Assembly (NCBI GenBank): GCA_955652245.1
Contig: CATPAV010000130.1
Span: 1 to 18,621 of the forward strand
Reading direction: 5' to 3'
Source: an uncultured Candidatus Udaeobacter sp.
GTDB taxonomy: Bacteria; Verrucomicrobiota; Verrucomicrobiia; Chthoniobacterales; UBA10450
Length of the DNA stretch: 18,621 nucleotides
Position 1 is the first letter of the stretch. The number at the start of each line of letters is the position of its first letter. The translations under genes were made by a program, and so were the position numbers. The notes beneath the pieces were generated by a model. The model was not told where the DNA came from and made no database searches. It was given only the letters and a program-made list of their open reading frames with translations. Positions 1 through 7,810 of the stretch are shown in pieces.

Positions 1-50
1 GCGACGCGCTGCTCCTGCTCTTTTATTTCTTTCGGGACGCCGATGATCAT
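1..50 (-). CDS. ald: Alanine dehydrogenase, N-terminal fragment (cut by window edge)
   Basis: Only the first 16 full codons lie in the window. Read on the minus strand from the ATG at 48-50 they give MIIGVPKEIKEQEQRV followed by the first two bases of an alanine codon. This is the characteristic start of alanine dehydrogenase (typically 'MxIGVPKEIKxxExRVA'), the NAD-dependent enzyme interconverting alanine with pyruvate and ammonia. The related alpha subunit of NAD(P) transhydrogenase begins similarly, but the 'PKEIKEQE' form favours Ald. No SD is visible before the ATG; the upstream DNA is the heptamer-repeat region. The gene runs off the left edge, so active-site residues cannot be checked. 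Confidence 0.75.
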   Translation of the reverse strand, partial: MIIGVPKEIKEQEQRV

Positions 51-56
51 CGGAGA

Positions 57-188
57 AGTGATAAGTCACCAGTGACGAGTGACAAGCTAAAACGGACCGA
101 AGTGAATGCGACTCGTCACTCGCCCGCGCAGCCGTAGGTGGCTCCGGAGCAGCGAAGGCTCGTCACTCATCACTAGCCACTAATCACT
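57..188. repeat. Degenerate heptamer tandem repeats in inverted arrangement
   Basis: The gap between ald and yqgE is built of 7-base units. At 57-84 they read agtgata, agtcacc, agtgacg, agtgaca. At 161-188 they read cgtcact, catcact, agccact, aatcact, which is the same family on the other strand. The 10-mer agtgacgagt (71-80) has an exact inverted copy, actcgtcact (111-120). A perfect 10-base palindrome, gctccggagc, sits at 141-150. The right end touches the yqgE stop codon (187-189). Function unknown. Transcribed, the arms could fold together between the two minus-strand genes. Confidence 0.7.
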
Positions 189-747
189 AATTTAGCGATG
201 GATCATCCGGCGCCATCGCAAGCATTTTATACCACGGCCCCAGATGGCGCATGATGTCGAACCAAATTTTCGGCAAGCGATCGAGCTTGATCACGGAGCG
301 ACTAGGCTTTTGCACGAGCCAAGCCTTCTGTTTCATTTCGGCCTCGAGCTGACCCGCGCCCCATCCCGCATAACCTACAAACGCGCAAATCGAGCTTGGT
401 TTCTGAGCGGCCGCGTTGCTCGATTGCAGCAAATCGACGTTGTGATTGAGATTAAGCCCTTCGCCTTTTTCCCACTCAAACGCTGCAATTATGAGCTGAT
501 TTTTCCCAACCGGTCCGCCCAGAAAAACAGGCACATTCGCCAGTCCTTCGGGTGGTGTCTCACTTACAAGTTCGGCCACTTGTTTATCGAGCGGGCGATT
601 AATGATGACACCGAGTGCGCCGTCATCTGGATCGTGTGCAGAAATGAACAGGACCGTACGCCGAAAATTTGGATCGAGCATGTTGGGATGAGCGACAAGC
701 AATGAACCGGCGAGACTCCGCGGCGTTTCGCCGCCCAAATTGCGCAT
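187..747 (-). CDS. yqgE: YqgE/AlgH family protein
   Basis: This 186-residue protein matches the usual length of the YqgE/AlgH family (about 185). Family signatures seen are 'LAGSLLVAHPNMLDPNF' near residues 12-28, 'FRRTVLFISAHDPDDGALGVIINRPL' (28-53), 'FLGGPVG' (75-81) and 'AFVGYAGWGAGQLEAE' (122-137). The family is a conserved cytoplasmic protein of poorly defined role; AlgH was linked to alginate regulation in Pseudomonas, which does not establish a function here. The start is the ATG at 745-747. A ggagg lies about 13 bases upstream, rather far for an SD. It follows ald's start region and reads toward it, with the heptamer-repeat gap between them. Assignment to the family is secure; biochemical role is not. 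Confidence 0.93.
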   Translation of the reverse strand: MRNLGGETPRSLAGSLLVAHPNMLDPNFRRTVLFISAHDPDDGALGVIINRPLDKQVAELVSETPPEGLANVPVFLGGPVGKNQLIIAAFEWEKGEGLNLNHNVDLLQSSNAAAQKPSSICAFVGYAGWGAGQLEAEMKQKAWLVQKPSRSVIKLDRLPKIWFDIMRHLGPWYKMLAMAPDDPSLN

Positions 748-1029
748 GCAAAACTAGAACCCTCCAAGGGAGAACGCGCAAGCGCCACCTTGCGTTTGAT
801 CATACAACGCGCTGAGATTTAAGCGGTGGGTGCGAAAGATCGACATCTTCTTTGCAATCCCGGTACCGCCTCGCATAAATTCACCGAGAATTTTGTTGCC
901 ACCAGCCGCAAGCTCGATTAGTAGCGTCAAAGTTTTCCACGATTGTTCTGGGGGGAACAGCCGCCCTTCACGTCCATCGGGCGTGGGGGGCGGTAATTTT
1001 TTTGCGGTAATTCTGAGCCTTTGAGCCGT
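748..1029. other. Gap of about 280 bases without a confident gene
   Basis: This stretch separates divergent genes (yqgE on minus, DUF4230 gene on plus). A minus-strand frame is open from inside the next gene down to a TAG at 754-756, six bases before the yqgE start. Its tail (from about 930 to 754) has a plausible amino-acid composition but no family I recognise and no clear start. A small hairpin (cgcaag 777-782 with cttgcg 789-794) and a strong plus-strand terminator-like hairpin (961-1003, listed separately) are present. I cannot place promoters for either flanking gene with confidence. Confidence 0.5.
961..1003 (+). terminator. Terminator-like hairpin without an upstream plus-strand gene
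   Basis: Bases 961-972 (ccgcccttcacg) pair with 982-993 (cgtggggggcgg) over all 12 positions, with two adjacent T-G wobbles, around a 9-base loop. Directly after comes taattttttt (994-1003). This is the layout of a rho-independent terminator on the plus strand; the minus-strand reading has no T-tract. No recognised plus-strand gene precedes it, and the DUF4230 start follows 26 bases later. It could end an unrecognised small RNA, insulate the next gene, or act as a leader attenuator. Confidence 0.65.
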
Positions 1030-1713
1030 ATGAAAAAAAATTCGACGCGCCAGGTGCGATTTTCCTGGCCGATCAGTTTTACCCTGGTCGCGCTCATCAC
1101 TGCGGCAGTCGCGGTGCTCGTTTTTCTGCGTCTGGAAAATTGGCCCGCCCGCGCCGCGAAACAAAGCACCGCCGAACTCGAACGGCTTGGGAAAGATTTA
1201 CGTTCGGCTTTCGTCGACATCGCGCATTTGCAACCGCGAATCACGATCAACAACCGCGTCTACATGGAACAAACAACACCAGTGAGCGAACTGGTGGTTC
1301 TTTCACGGCGGATCGAGGTGGAACATGCATTTTTACATAATTGGATGGGCAGTTCGAAGCGCATAAAGCTGCACGGCACGTTCACGGTAAAAGCGGGGTT
1401 CGATTTGCAGCAGAACCTGTCAATCGATATTCGACCGGACCAAATCGTAATCCAGCTACCGCATGCTCAGATTCTCGACGTTGCACAGGACCAGGTTGAC
1501 GTCCTCGCGTTTGACAACGGTTTTTGGAATCGGATTTCTGGCGACGATGTGCAAAGCGAATTGTCGATCTTGCCTCAACTCGCACGGGAAAAAGCGGCGG
1601 AAACGGGTTTATCTGTCGAAGCCGAACGCGCGTTGCAAAAACAACTCGACGAGCGCATTCACACGCCACAGCCGCTTCGACTGATTTTCACAAGCACAGT
1701 CAAGAGAGACTAG
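1030..1713 (+). CDS. DUF4230-type membrane-anchored protein
   Basis: This 227-residue protein has a positively charged start, one membrane helix at about residues 13-34 and a soluble domain outside. The soluble part carries what I recognise as the DUF4230 pattern: an early segment on 'ELVVLSRRIEVEH', a central beta-rich part, and near the C-terminus 'DNGFWNRISGDD..' followed by 'LARE.AAETG' and a short helix. The family is widespread and uncharacterised. I take the ATG at 1030; a TTG at 1021 would add three residues. No SD is visible at either. The AsmA-like gene follows after 100 bases on the same strand, so the two may be co-transcribed envelope genes. The family name is from memory of its pattern and was not searched. 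Confidence 0.72.
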   Translation: MKKNSTRQVRFSWPISFTLVALITAAVAVLVFLRLENWPARAAKQSTAELERLGKDLRSAFVDIAHLQPRITINNRVYMEQTTPVSELVVLSRRIEVEHAFLHNWMGSSKRIKLHGTFTVKAGFDLQQNLSIDIRPDQIVIQLPHAQILDVAQDQVDVLAFDNGFWNRISGDDVQSELSILPQLAREKAAETGLSVEAERALQKQLDERIHTPQPLRLIFTSTVKRD

Positions 1714-1754
1714 GGAATGGCGATCAGCGACGAATGCCGCGCATAATTGCTCTT

Positions 1755-1782
1755 CACCAGTCAGCAGTCACCATTCACTCGT
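1755..1782. repeat. Heptamer tandem repeats before the AsmA-like gene
   Basis: Four consecutive 7-base units, caccagt, cagcagt, caccatt, cactcgt, fill most of the short gap between the DUF4230 and AsmA-like genes. On the minus strand they read as GTGA/CTGA-containing heptads, the same family as the arrays at 57-84 and 161-188. They end about 30 bases before the GTG start at 1814. Confidence 0.55.
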
Positions 1783-1813
1783 CAGGCCGCCAGTTTACGG
1801 CTAAAGGAATGAC

Positions 1814-4105
1814 GTGTCGTGGAGAACAAGACTTTTGCTTGGCGCTCTGTTCATCCTATTGGCAGTGCTGATCGTAATTTGGTTTACGCCATTCGCCGTT
1901 TCTAACGGCGTCCGCCTGTGGGTTTGGTGGAAAGGGCGGCAGGAAGGACTCATTGTCAAAATCGACAAGATCGACGCACCGCTTCTCCGTCCGGTCACGC
2001 TCCGCGGCCTGAAAGTCACAAGTACGTCGGGCAACGCATTCCGTATCGAGCTGACCGCAACGCAAGCGAGCGCCGCTTTAAACCTTAAGAGTATCTTGCT
2101 TCGCACGGGCGGCCGAGCCATCCGCAGTGTCTCGATTCAACAACTGCGTGGTGAGCTGCGGCACAGCAATCCAGCCGGACGAGCGATAACCCCGCGGGGG
2201 TGGAGGACGATGCAGACGTTGCTTCCCCAGAATCTCACGATCGGTAGTGCAGAGGTGCGCGTTGAAGATGGGCCAACTGTAATGTTGCTGCGAAATGCCT
2301 TCCTCTCAGCGAGCGAAATCGAAGCGGGGCGTTTTTACGCTGACGAAGTCATGATCGCGTCGCCGTGGTTCCGCCAAACGTTTTCACAACTACGCGGTGC
2401 GACCAGCTGGCAGGGCAATCGCCTGACGGTCGCCGCTCTTAGGTTAACGCGAGGCTTCGACCTCCAATCAATCACGGTTGATTTGTCCCGCATTGAAAAA
2501 CAACGCATCGGCTTGGAATTTGATGTCGACGCATTCGGCGGAAAACTTCGCGCAAGCGCTTCGCATGAGTGGCGCTCGCCGCATTTCAATTGGAAGGTGG
2601 CGGGATCCGCCACTGACATTTCTCTCGCACAAACCTCGGAGGCGCTCGGATTCACTGATCGCGTTGACGGTTTGCTTCACGCCTGCAATTTCAGTTTTCG
2701 CGGAAATCCTGGCGAACCGGCTCGCGCGACTGCGTCGCTCTGGACTGAACTAACTGGGCTTACCTGGCGCGACCGGACAGCCGAAGCGATCATGCTCGGC
2801 GCCGCGCTCTACAATCGGCAGGTCCAGCTCCAGCAGCTTTACATCAAACAAAAAACAAACCAACTCACTTTGAGCGGCGAAGCCTCTTTCCCCTCTAATT
2901 CATCGGACTGGTTGAGTCCGGATTTTCGCGGAGATATCTCCGCATCAATCAATCATCTCGGCGATTTCGCCAGTCTGTTCGGCGCCGATCCTGGTGCCTT
3001 TGCAGGGGAGATCACAATCGAAGGAGCAATGAACGCCCGCGGTCGAAAAATCGGCGGACACATCACCGCCAGTGGCACGTCACTCCGATTTTTCAAAACC
3101 TCCGTCGATGCGTTGAACGCGAAGCTCAACTTGAAAGCAACGGAGTTGGAACTTGAACAGTTGGAACTCAACCGAAAAAGCGATTTCGTCCGCGCGCAGG
3201 GAAAAATCGACCTGTCACACGAGCACAGCTATTCCGGTATGCTCAATGCCACGATCGGTAATTTGGCAGAATATTTGTCGATCTTCCGCGGCCCTGGCGA
3301 AAACAATATTAAACCGGCGCCGGCTGATATTCAGGTAAGGATTGATTCCAGCAACTGGGACGCGCGCGGCACGATCGGTTTACCCGATTCGAGTTCGATT
3401 AATTTCACCGCCAGATTCCCTTTCCCGATCGGAACGACCTGGAATGCATTTCTGACTTTTCCGCTCAATGTTACGCTTGATTTCCCTTCAATCTTTTTCG
3501 CCAGCGCGCCTCAATTTTTTCATCCGGAGATTTTCCGCGGCGGCATTCTGAGTGGAAAACTTTCTCTCTCCGATACGTTGCACCATCCCCGCATCGTTGG
3601 CGACGCGCAGTTGCTAAACGGAAAATTGCAGAATACTTCCCTGAATCTGACGGAAGCAAGTGGTCGCGTCACTTTTGATGGAATTCGCGCGTCGCTGGAT
3701 TTCTTCAATGCCGCAACGAAAGATCTCGATCTTTCATTTCGCGGGGACATTGATTTTCACGACACAAACAATCTTACGGTCGGGATTGCCGCATCAGTGC
3801 CGATCTTTGATTTGAGACCGCGCACAATCGATTGCGTGAACAAGATCGAAATCGAATCCGTTGCCGAAACGCTTGCGCCTGTCGTCGCAGAACTTGAGCT
3901 TCGGGGAGGACTCTTCCGGTCCGATTGGACGATGAATTTGAAAGAGCCGATGGGGATTCAATCAAATGGCGTTTTGATCTTGAACGAAACAGCGCGGAAA
4001 TTTTCGCTCTGTCTGGGAATGGGCACGGATGAAAAAACCTTGGTGCTTGGCGCGCATCCCCGTCCCGAGCTGGTTAAACCACGAAAACCCGCGAAGCGAC
4101 GCTAG
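1814..4105 (+). CDS. AsmA/TamB-like envelope protein
   Basis: The protein is 763 residues long with a single N-terminal membrane helix (about 6-27, 'LLLGALFILLAVLIVIWF') and a long region of alternating beta-strands rich in repeated 'G.l.aSg....l' patterns, for example 'RKIGGHITASGTSLRFFKT' near residues 415-433. This is typical of AsmA/TamB/YdbH-type proteins, which span the periplasm as hydrophobic beta-grooves and are implicated in phospholipid movement or outer-membrane assembly. The start is GTG at 1814, supported by aaagga at 1803-1808; an ATG at 1809 is out of frame. The stop (TAG 4103-4105) overlaps the dnaE stop on the opposite strand. The precise subfamily cannot be decided by eye, and no motif fixes a substrate. 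Confidence 0.7.
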   Translation: MSWRTRLLLGALFILLAVLIVIWFTPFAVSNGVRLWVWWKGRQEGLIVKIDKIDAPLLRPVTLRGLKVTSTSGNAFRIELTATQASAALNLKSILLRTGGRAIRSVSIQQLRGELRHSNPAGRAITPRGWRTMQTLLPQNLTIGSAEVRVEDGPTVMLLRNAFLSASEIEAGRFYADEVMIASPWFRQTFSQLRGATSWQGNRLTVAALRLTRGFDLQSITVDLSRIEKQRIGLEFDVDAFGGKLRASASHEWRSPHFNWKVAGSATDISLAQTSEALGFTDRVDGLLHACNFSFRGNPGEPARATASLWTELTGLTWRDRTAEAIMLGAALYNRQVQLQQLYIKQKTNQLTLSGEASFPSNSSDWLSPDFRGDISASINHLGDFASLFGADPGAFAGEITIEGAMNARGRKIGGHITASGTSLRFFKTSVDALNAKLNLKATELELEQLELNRKSDFVRAQGKIDLSHEHSYSGMLNATIGNLAEYLSIFRGPGENNIKPAPADIQVRIDSSNWDARGTIGLPDSSSINFTARFPFPIGTTWNAFLTFPLNVTLDFPSIFFASAPQFFHPEIFRGGILSGKLSLSDTLHHPRIVGDAQLLNGKLQNTSLNLTEASGRVTFDGIRASLDFFNAATKDLDLSFRGDIDFHDTNNLTVGIAASVPIFDLRPRTIDCVNKIEIESVAETLAPVVAELELRGGLFRSDWTMNLKEPMGIQSNGVLILNETARKFSLCLGMGTDEKTLVLGAHPRPELVKPRKPAKRR

Positions 4106-7100
4106 CCATTTCGCTGTTCCGGCTTAGGCGTCACTAACCAGCGAGAAAGTTTTTCCTCGAGATCGCGTGTAAGATCGATACAAAAATCCGCCCCGACATC
4201 CAGATGCAAGCAATTGCCGGTGGCCCGATCAAAAAGCAACCGAACGCGGCGACGGCCCGGTGAGCTGGCAAGAATCTGCTGAACTTCCCGCAATTCATTG
4301 CTCGTCGCCGCGGGTGAAAACTGCAAAAACACGGCCGGTTCTTGGGGTATACTTGTAGATCCTTCGTTTGCGGCCGTCCCATTCGCTCTTTCTCGCGCCA
4401 GTGTTGTCACGTTTTCGGCTGTAGCACGAACAGCATCGTCACGTTTATCAAGCGTGCCTCGAATTTCCACGACGCGGCCTGGCGCGAGCGCATCTGCGAC
4501 CTTCATGTAAATCTCATTCCAGAGAACAACTTCCACTGTGCCGGTCAAATCTTCGACCCATACGACGGCAAACGGCTTGCCCTCTCTCCTCGTGAATTTT
4601 TTGTCGATCTGCACAAGTGCCCCGGCGATTTTAAATGAAGCGCGGTCCTCGAGATCGCTTAACGATGCAATGGTGCGATAATTCTTGGTCGCGAAAAGAT
4701 CGACATACGCGTCAAGCGGATGTCCACTGACATAAAAACCGAGCAGCTCTTTTTCATACGAAAGCTTTTCATGCTCACTCCATGGCGTGATCGGTCGCTT
4801 TCTTGACGTTGTCGGAGTGGTCGCCTCATCGAACAGCGAAACCTGACCAGCAACACGATCCCGCTGCGCCGACGCCGACGCACTTAACGACTGATCAATA
4901 GAAGCGAAAAGTTCGGCGCGATCACGGCCAAGAAAATCAAAAGCGCCGGCTTTGATAAGGCTTTCCAACATTTTTCGATTAGCAACGCGCGAGTCGAGCC
5001 GGCCGCAAAAATCTTCCAGAGATCGGAAATCACCTCGCTGTTCACGCTCGCAAATGGCGGCTGCCATTGCGCTTGTGCCGACGTGTTTGATGGCAGCGAC
5101 GCCGTAGCGAATGGCATTATAGCTGCGATCGGTGATGGCGGAACGCTGGTCTGTGGCTGCCCGGCCGGGGTCATCGAACCCGGCTACAGCAAATTCCGGA
5201 ATGAATTTCAAACCGCTGCGATTAACGTCCGGTGGCAGGATCGAGATGCCCATGCGCTTGCATTCGCCGACAAACACCGAAATCTTTTCCGTATTGTTGA
5301 TTTCATTGCTGAGCAGCCCAGCCATGAATTCGACCGGATAATGCGCTTTCAAATAAGCGGTGTGATAACTGATCAATCCGTAGGCCGCACTGTGGCTCTT
5401 GTTGAATCCGTAACCGGCGAATTTTTCGAGCAGATCGAAAATCGCGTTTGCTTTTTTTTCCTGAATTTTGTTCGTCCGGGCACAGCCTTCGATAAAATTC
5501 TTTCTCTCCTTCGCCATCTTTTCCTTGTCTTTCTTGCCCATGGCCCGACGGAGAAGATCGCCTTGCGCGAGGGAGTAGCCGGCGAGTCTGCTCGCCGCCG
5601 CCATGACCTGTTCCTGGTAAATCATCACGCCATACGTATCGGCGCAGATTTCCTCGAGCAACGGATGTTCGTACCTGATCTTCATCAGACCTTTTTTACG
5701 TTTGATGTAATCGCCGATCAGATCCATCGGCCCTGGTCGATAAAGCGCGATCAACGCAATGATGTCGTCGATCTTGCGCACATCGAACTGTTTTGCTGTG
5801 CTGGTCATACCGCCGGATTCCATTTGGAAAAGGCCGATCGTTTCGCCGCGGTTGTAGAGCGCAAATGAATCCGCGTCGTCTAATGGAATATTTTTCAGCG
5901 AAAACTCCGGCTCTCGTGTATGGATCAATGCCAGCGTGTCCTCGATTACCGTCAGAGTTTTTAACCCGAGGAAATCCATCTTCAGCAACCCGAGATCATT
6001 GAGCGGGCCCATCGGATACTGGCTGATCACGTCGTTGCCCTTCACGTCACGGCAGAGTGGGATGTAGTCAGTGAGATCGCGATCGGCGATCACGACACCG
6101 GCCGCATGCACACCGGCATTGCGCGATAAGCCTTCAAGAATTTTGCCGTAATCAAACAACTGTTTTGTTTGCGGCTCGGTGGCGATGGCCCGCTTCAGTT
6201 CCAAGTTTTTTTCGGCAGCCGAGTCGAGCGTAATGTTCAATTCGTTGGGAATCATCCTGGCGATGCGATCGGCATCGCGGTAGCTCAGTCCCATTACGCG
6301 GCCAACGTCGCGGACCACGCTCTTTGCTTTCAATTTGCCGAAGGTAATGATCTGCGCGACTCTACGTTCGCCATATTTTTGCCGAACGTATTCGAGCACT
6401 TCGCCGCGACGCGCTTCGCAGAAATCGACATCAATATCTGGCGGGGAGACCCGATCCGGATTCAGAAACCGCTCGAAAATCAATCCGTATTGCAGCGGGT
6501 CGATGTCGGTAATGCCAAGAACGTACGCAACGAGCGAACCCGCGGCCGATCCACGACCTGGCCCCACTGGAATACTGCGCTGCTTGGCGAAGTGAATAAA
6601 ATCCCAAACAATCAAGATGTAACTGAGGAATCCGGTTTTCTCGAGCACACCAAGTTCGTAGTCGAGCCGCTGCTGCAGTTGATCATCCGCTTTCGCTCGG
6701 TCGCCGTAGCGCTGCTCCAAACCCTTCGCGCAAAGATCGCGCAGAAAAGCGATGCGCGACTTTCCCTCTGGAACGAGATACTCCGGGTATTTCGATTTCC
6801 CGAGTTCGATTTCTAAATTGCACCGTTCGGCGATTTTCAATGTATTTGCGATCGCCTCAGGAAAATCGCGAAAGATTTCGCGCATTTCCTCTGAGGATTT
6901 GAAATAGAGTTCCGGCTTGTAACGCATACGATTTTCATCCTGAACCATTTTCCCGGTGCCGATACAAAGCATCACGTCGTGTGCGTCGTGATCGCTGCGG
7001 CGCAAGAAATGGACATCGTTTGCGGCGACGAGTCCGACGCCGAGATCCCTGGCGATCTTCGGCAAAATGGAATTGCACTGGCGTTGCTCTTCCATCCCGT

Positions 7101-7638
7101 GGTCGTGCATCTCCATGAAAAAATTGTCCGCGCCGAGAATGTCGCGATAATCGGCGGCACTCTGTTTGGCGATGTCGATCTTGTTCGCTTGAATCGCGGA
7201 GTTCACTTCGCTGGCGAGACAACCGCTGAGTCCGATCAATCCCGCCGAATGCTGCGCGAGAAGTTCCTTGTCGATCCGCGGCCGGTAATGAAATCCGTCG
7301 AGATGCGCGGTCGAGATCAGCTTAATAAGATTGTGATAACCGATTTCGTCGCGCGCGAGCAATGTGAAGTGATAGGCCGATTCGCGCATCGAATTTGGCC
7401 GATCTTTATGTGAATGGGGCGCTATGTACGCTTCGCAGCCGATGATCGGCTTGATGCCGGCGCGCTGCGCTTCCTGATAGAATTCGATCGCGCCATAGAG
7501 ATTGCCGTGATCGGTCATCGCCACCGCGGGCATCTTGAATTCGGCCGCCTTTTTCATCAGCTCTTTCATTCGAATCGCACCGTCAAGCAGCGAGTACTCA
7601 GTGTGAAGATGAAGATGAACGAAAGAGTCGCGGGCCAT
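4102..7638 (-). CDS. dnaE: DNA polymerase III alpha subunit
   Basis: This is the replicative polymerase catalytic subunit, 1178 residues (E. coli 1160). Domains in order: PHP domain (about 5-280) with 'HLHLHTEYSLLDG' at 8-20 and 'MTDHGN' at 41-46; palm/fingers with 'PVGPGRGSAAGS' at 357-368 and the catalytic 'PDIDVDF' at 400-406; third catalytic aspartate in 'KMDFLGL' at D555. D401, D403 and D555 fall at the same numbers as in E. coli. A clamp-binding motif QVSLF lies at 932-936, and an OB fold spans about 1000-1080. Compared with the usual 'PEGDAIRYGLAAIK' junction there is an extra 20-25 residues at 816-841. The start is ATG at 7638 with no SD; a TATAAT eight bases upstream suggests a leaderless message. 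Convergent with the AsmA-like gene. Confidence 0.98.
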   Translation of the reverse strand: MARDSFVHLHLHTEYSLLDGAIRMKELMKKAAEFKMPAVAMTDHGNLYGAIEFYQEAQRAGIKPIIGCEAYIAPHSHKDRPNSMRESAYHFTLLARDEIGYHNLIKLISTAHLDGFHYRPRIDKELLAQHSAGLIGLSGCLASEVNSAIQANKIDIAKQSAADYRDILGADNFFMEMHDHGMEEQRQCNSILPKIARDLGVGLVAANDVHFLRRSDHDAHDVMLCIGTGKMVQDENRMRYKPELYFKSSEEMREIFRDFPEAIANTLKIAERCNLEIELGKSKYPEYLVPEGKSRIAFLRDLCAKGLEQRYGDRAKADDQLQQRLDYELGVLEKTGFLSYILIVWDFIHFAKQRSIPVGPGRGSAAGSLVAYVLGITDIDPLQYGLIFERFLNPDRVSPPDIDVDFCEARRGEVLEYVRQKYGERRVAQIITFGKLKAKSVVRDVGRVMGLSYRDADRIARMIPNELNITLDSAAEKNLELKRAIATEPQTKQLFDYGKILEGLSRNAGVHAAGVVIADRDLTDYIPLCRDVKGNDVISQYPMGPLNDLGLLKMDFLGLKTLTVIEDTLALIHTREPEFSLKNIPLDDADSFALYNRGETIGLFQMESGGMTSTAKQFDVRKIDDIIALIALYRPGPMDLIGDYIKRKKGLMKIRYEHPLLEEICADTYGVMIYQEQVMAAASRLAGYSLAQGDLLRRAMGKKDKEKMAKERKNFIEGCARTNKIQEKKANAIFDLLEKFAGYGFNKSHSAAYGLISYHTAYLKAHYPVEFMAGLLSNEINNTEKISVFVGECKRMGISILPPDVNRSGLKFIPEFAVAGFDDPGRAATDQRSAITDRSYNAIRYGVAAIKHVGTSAMAAAICEREQRGDFRSLEDFCGRLDSRVANRKMLESLIKAGAFDFLGRDRAELFASIDQSLSASASAQRDRVAGQVSLFDEATTPTTSRKRPITPWSEHEKLSYEKELLGFYVSGHPLDAYVDLFATKNYRTIASLSDLEDRASFKIAGALVQIDKKFTRREGKPFAVVWVEDLTGTVEVVLWNEIYMKVADALAPGRVVEIRGTLDKRDDAVRATAENVTTLARERANGTAANEGSTSIPQEPAVFLQFSPAATSNELREVQQILASSPGRRRVRLLFDRATGNCLHLDVGADFCIDLTRDLEEKLSRWLVTPKPEQRNG

Positions 7639-7646
7639 GCACGGCC

Positions 7647-7674
7647 ATTATAGATGCGCGATGAAACAGGGCAA
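7647..7674 (-). promoter_or_regulatory. Putative sigma70-type promoter of dnaE
   Basis: On the minus strand, ttgccc (7674-7669) and a perfect TATAAT (7652-7647) are separated by 16 bases. Only eight bases lie between the -10 box and the dnaE ATG at 7638. Transcription would therefore start about 0-3 bases before the start codon. The -35 matches 4 of 6 consensus positions. Confidence 0.6.
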
Positions 7675-7754
7675 GGAAGAGCAAGGTTGCATCGTCACAT
7701 CGTTGGTTCGATTCACAAGTCCACGGATTCCGAATCACGAATCACAAAACCGTG

Positions 7755-7783
7755 CTTGCATCGTTCGCCTGATGTTGTTATGA
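7755..7783 (+). promoter_or_regulatory. Candidate sigma70-type promoter of glnB
   Basis: TTGCAT at 7755-7760 and tatgag at 7778-7783 are spaced by 17 bases, about 30 bases before the glnB ATG at 7811. Both boxes are imperfect. I looked for a sigma54 -24/-12 element, common at nitrogen genes, and found no convincing GG/GC pair. Upstream at 7731-7744 the unit cgaatca occurs twice in direct tandem. Confidence 0.3.
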
Positions 7784-7810
7784 GAGCGCGTTCGCAGAGT
7801 TTGCATCGAA

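Noticed and set aside
1..137. Plus-strand open frame reading in from the left edge (stop at 135-137)
   Set aside because: It starts with a plausible hydrophobic stretch, but the minus strand gives an unmistakable alanine dehydrogenase start at the same place.
57..188. CRISPR array
   Set aside because: The units are 7 bases long and contiguous, with no 25-40 base repeats or unique spacers and no cas genes.
5083..5868. 261-residue plus-strand open frame inside dnaE
   Set aside because: It is antisense to well-conserved dnaE codons, shows no family features, and is explained by the codon bias of the real gene.
6169..6816. 215-residue plus-strand open frame inside dnaE
   Set aside because: It is antisense to the catalytic part of DnaE (including PDIDVDF) and has no recognisable protein pattern.
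7731..7783. Sigma54 (-24/-12) promoter for glnB
   Set aside because: TTGCA at 7755-7759 looked promising, but the GG element about 10 bases upstream of the GC is absent.
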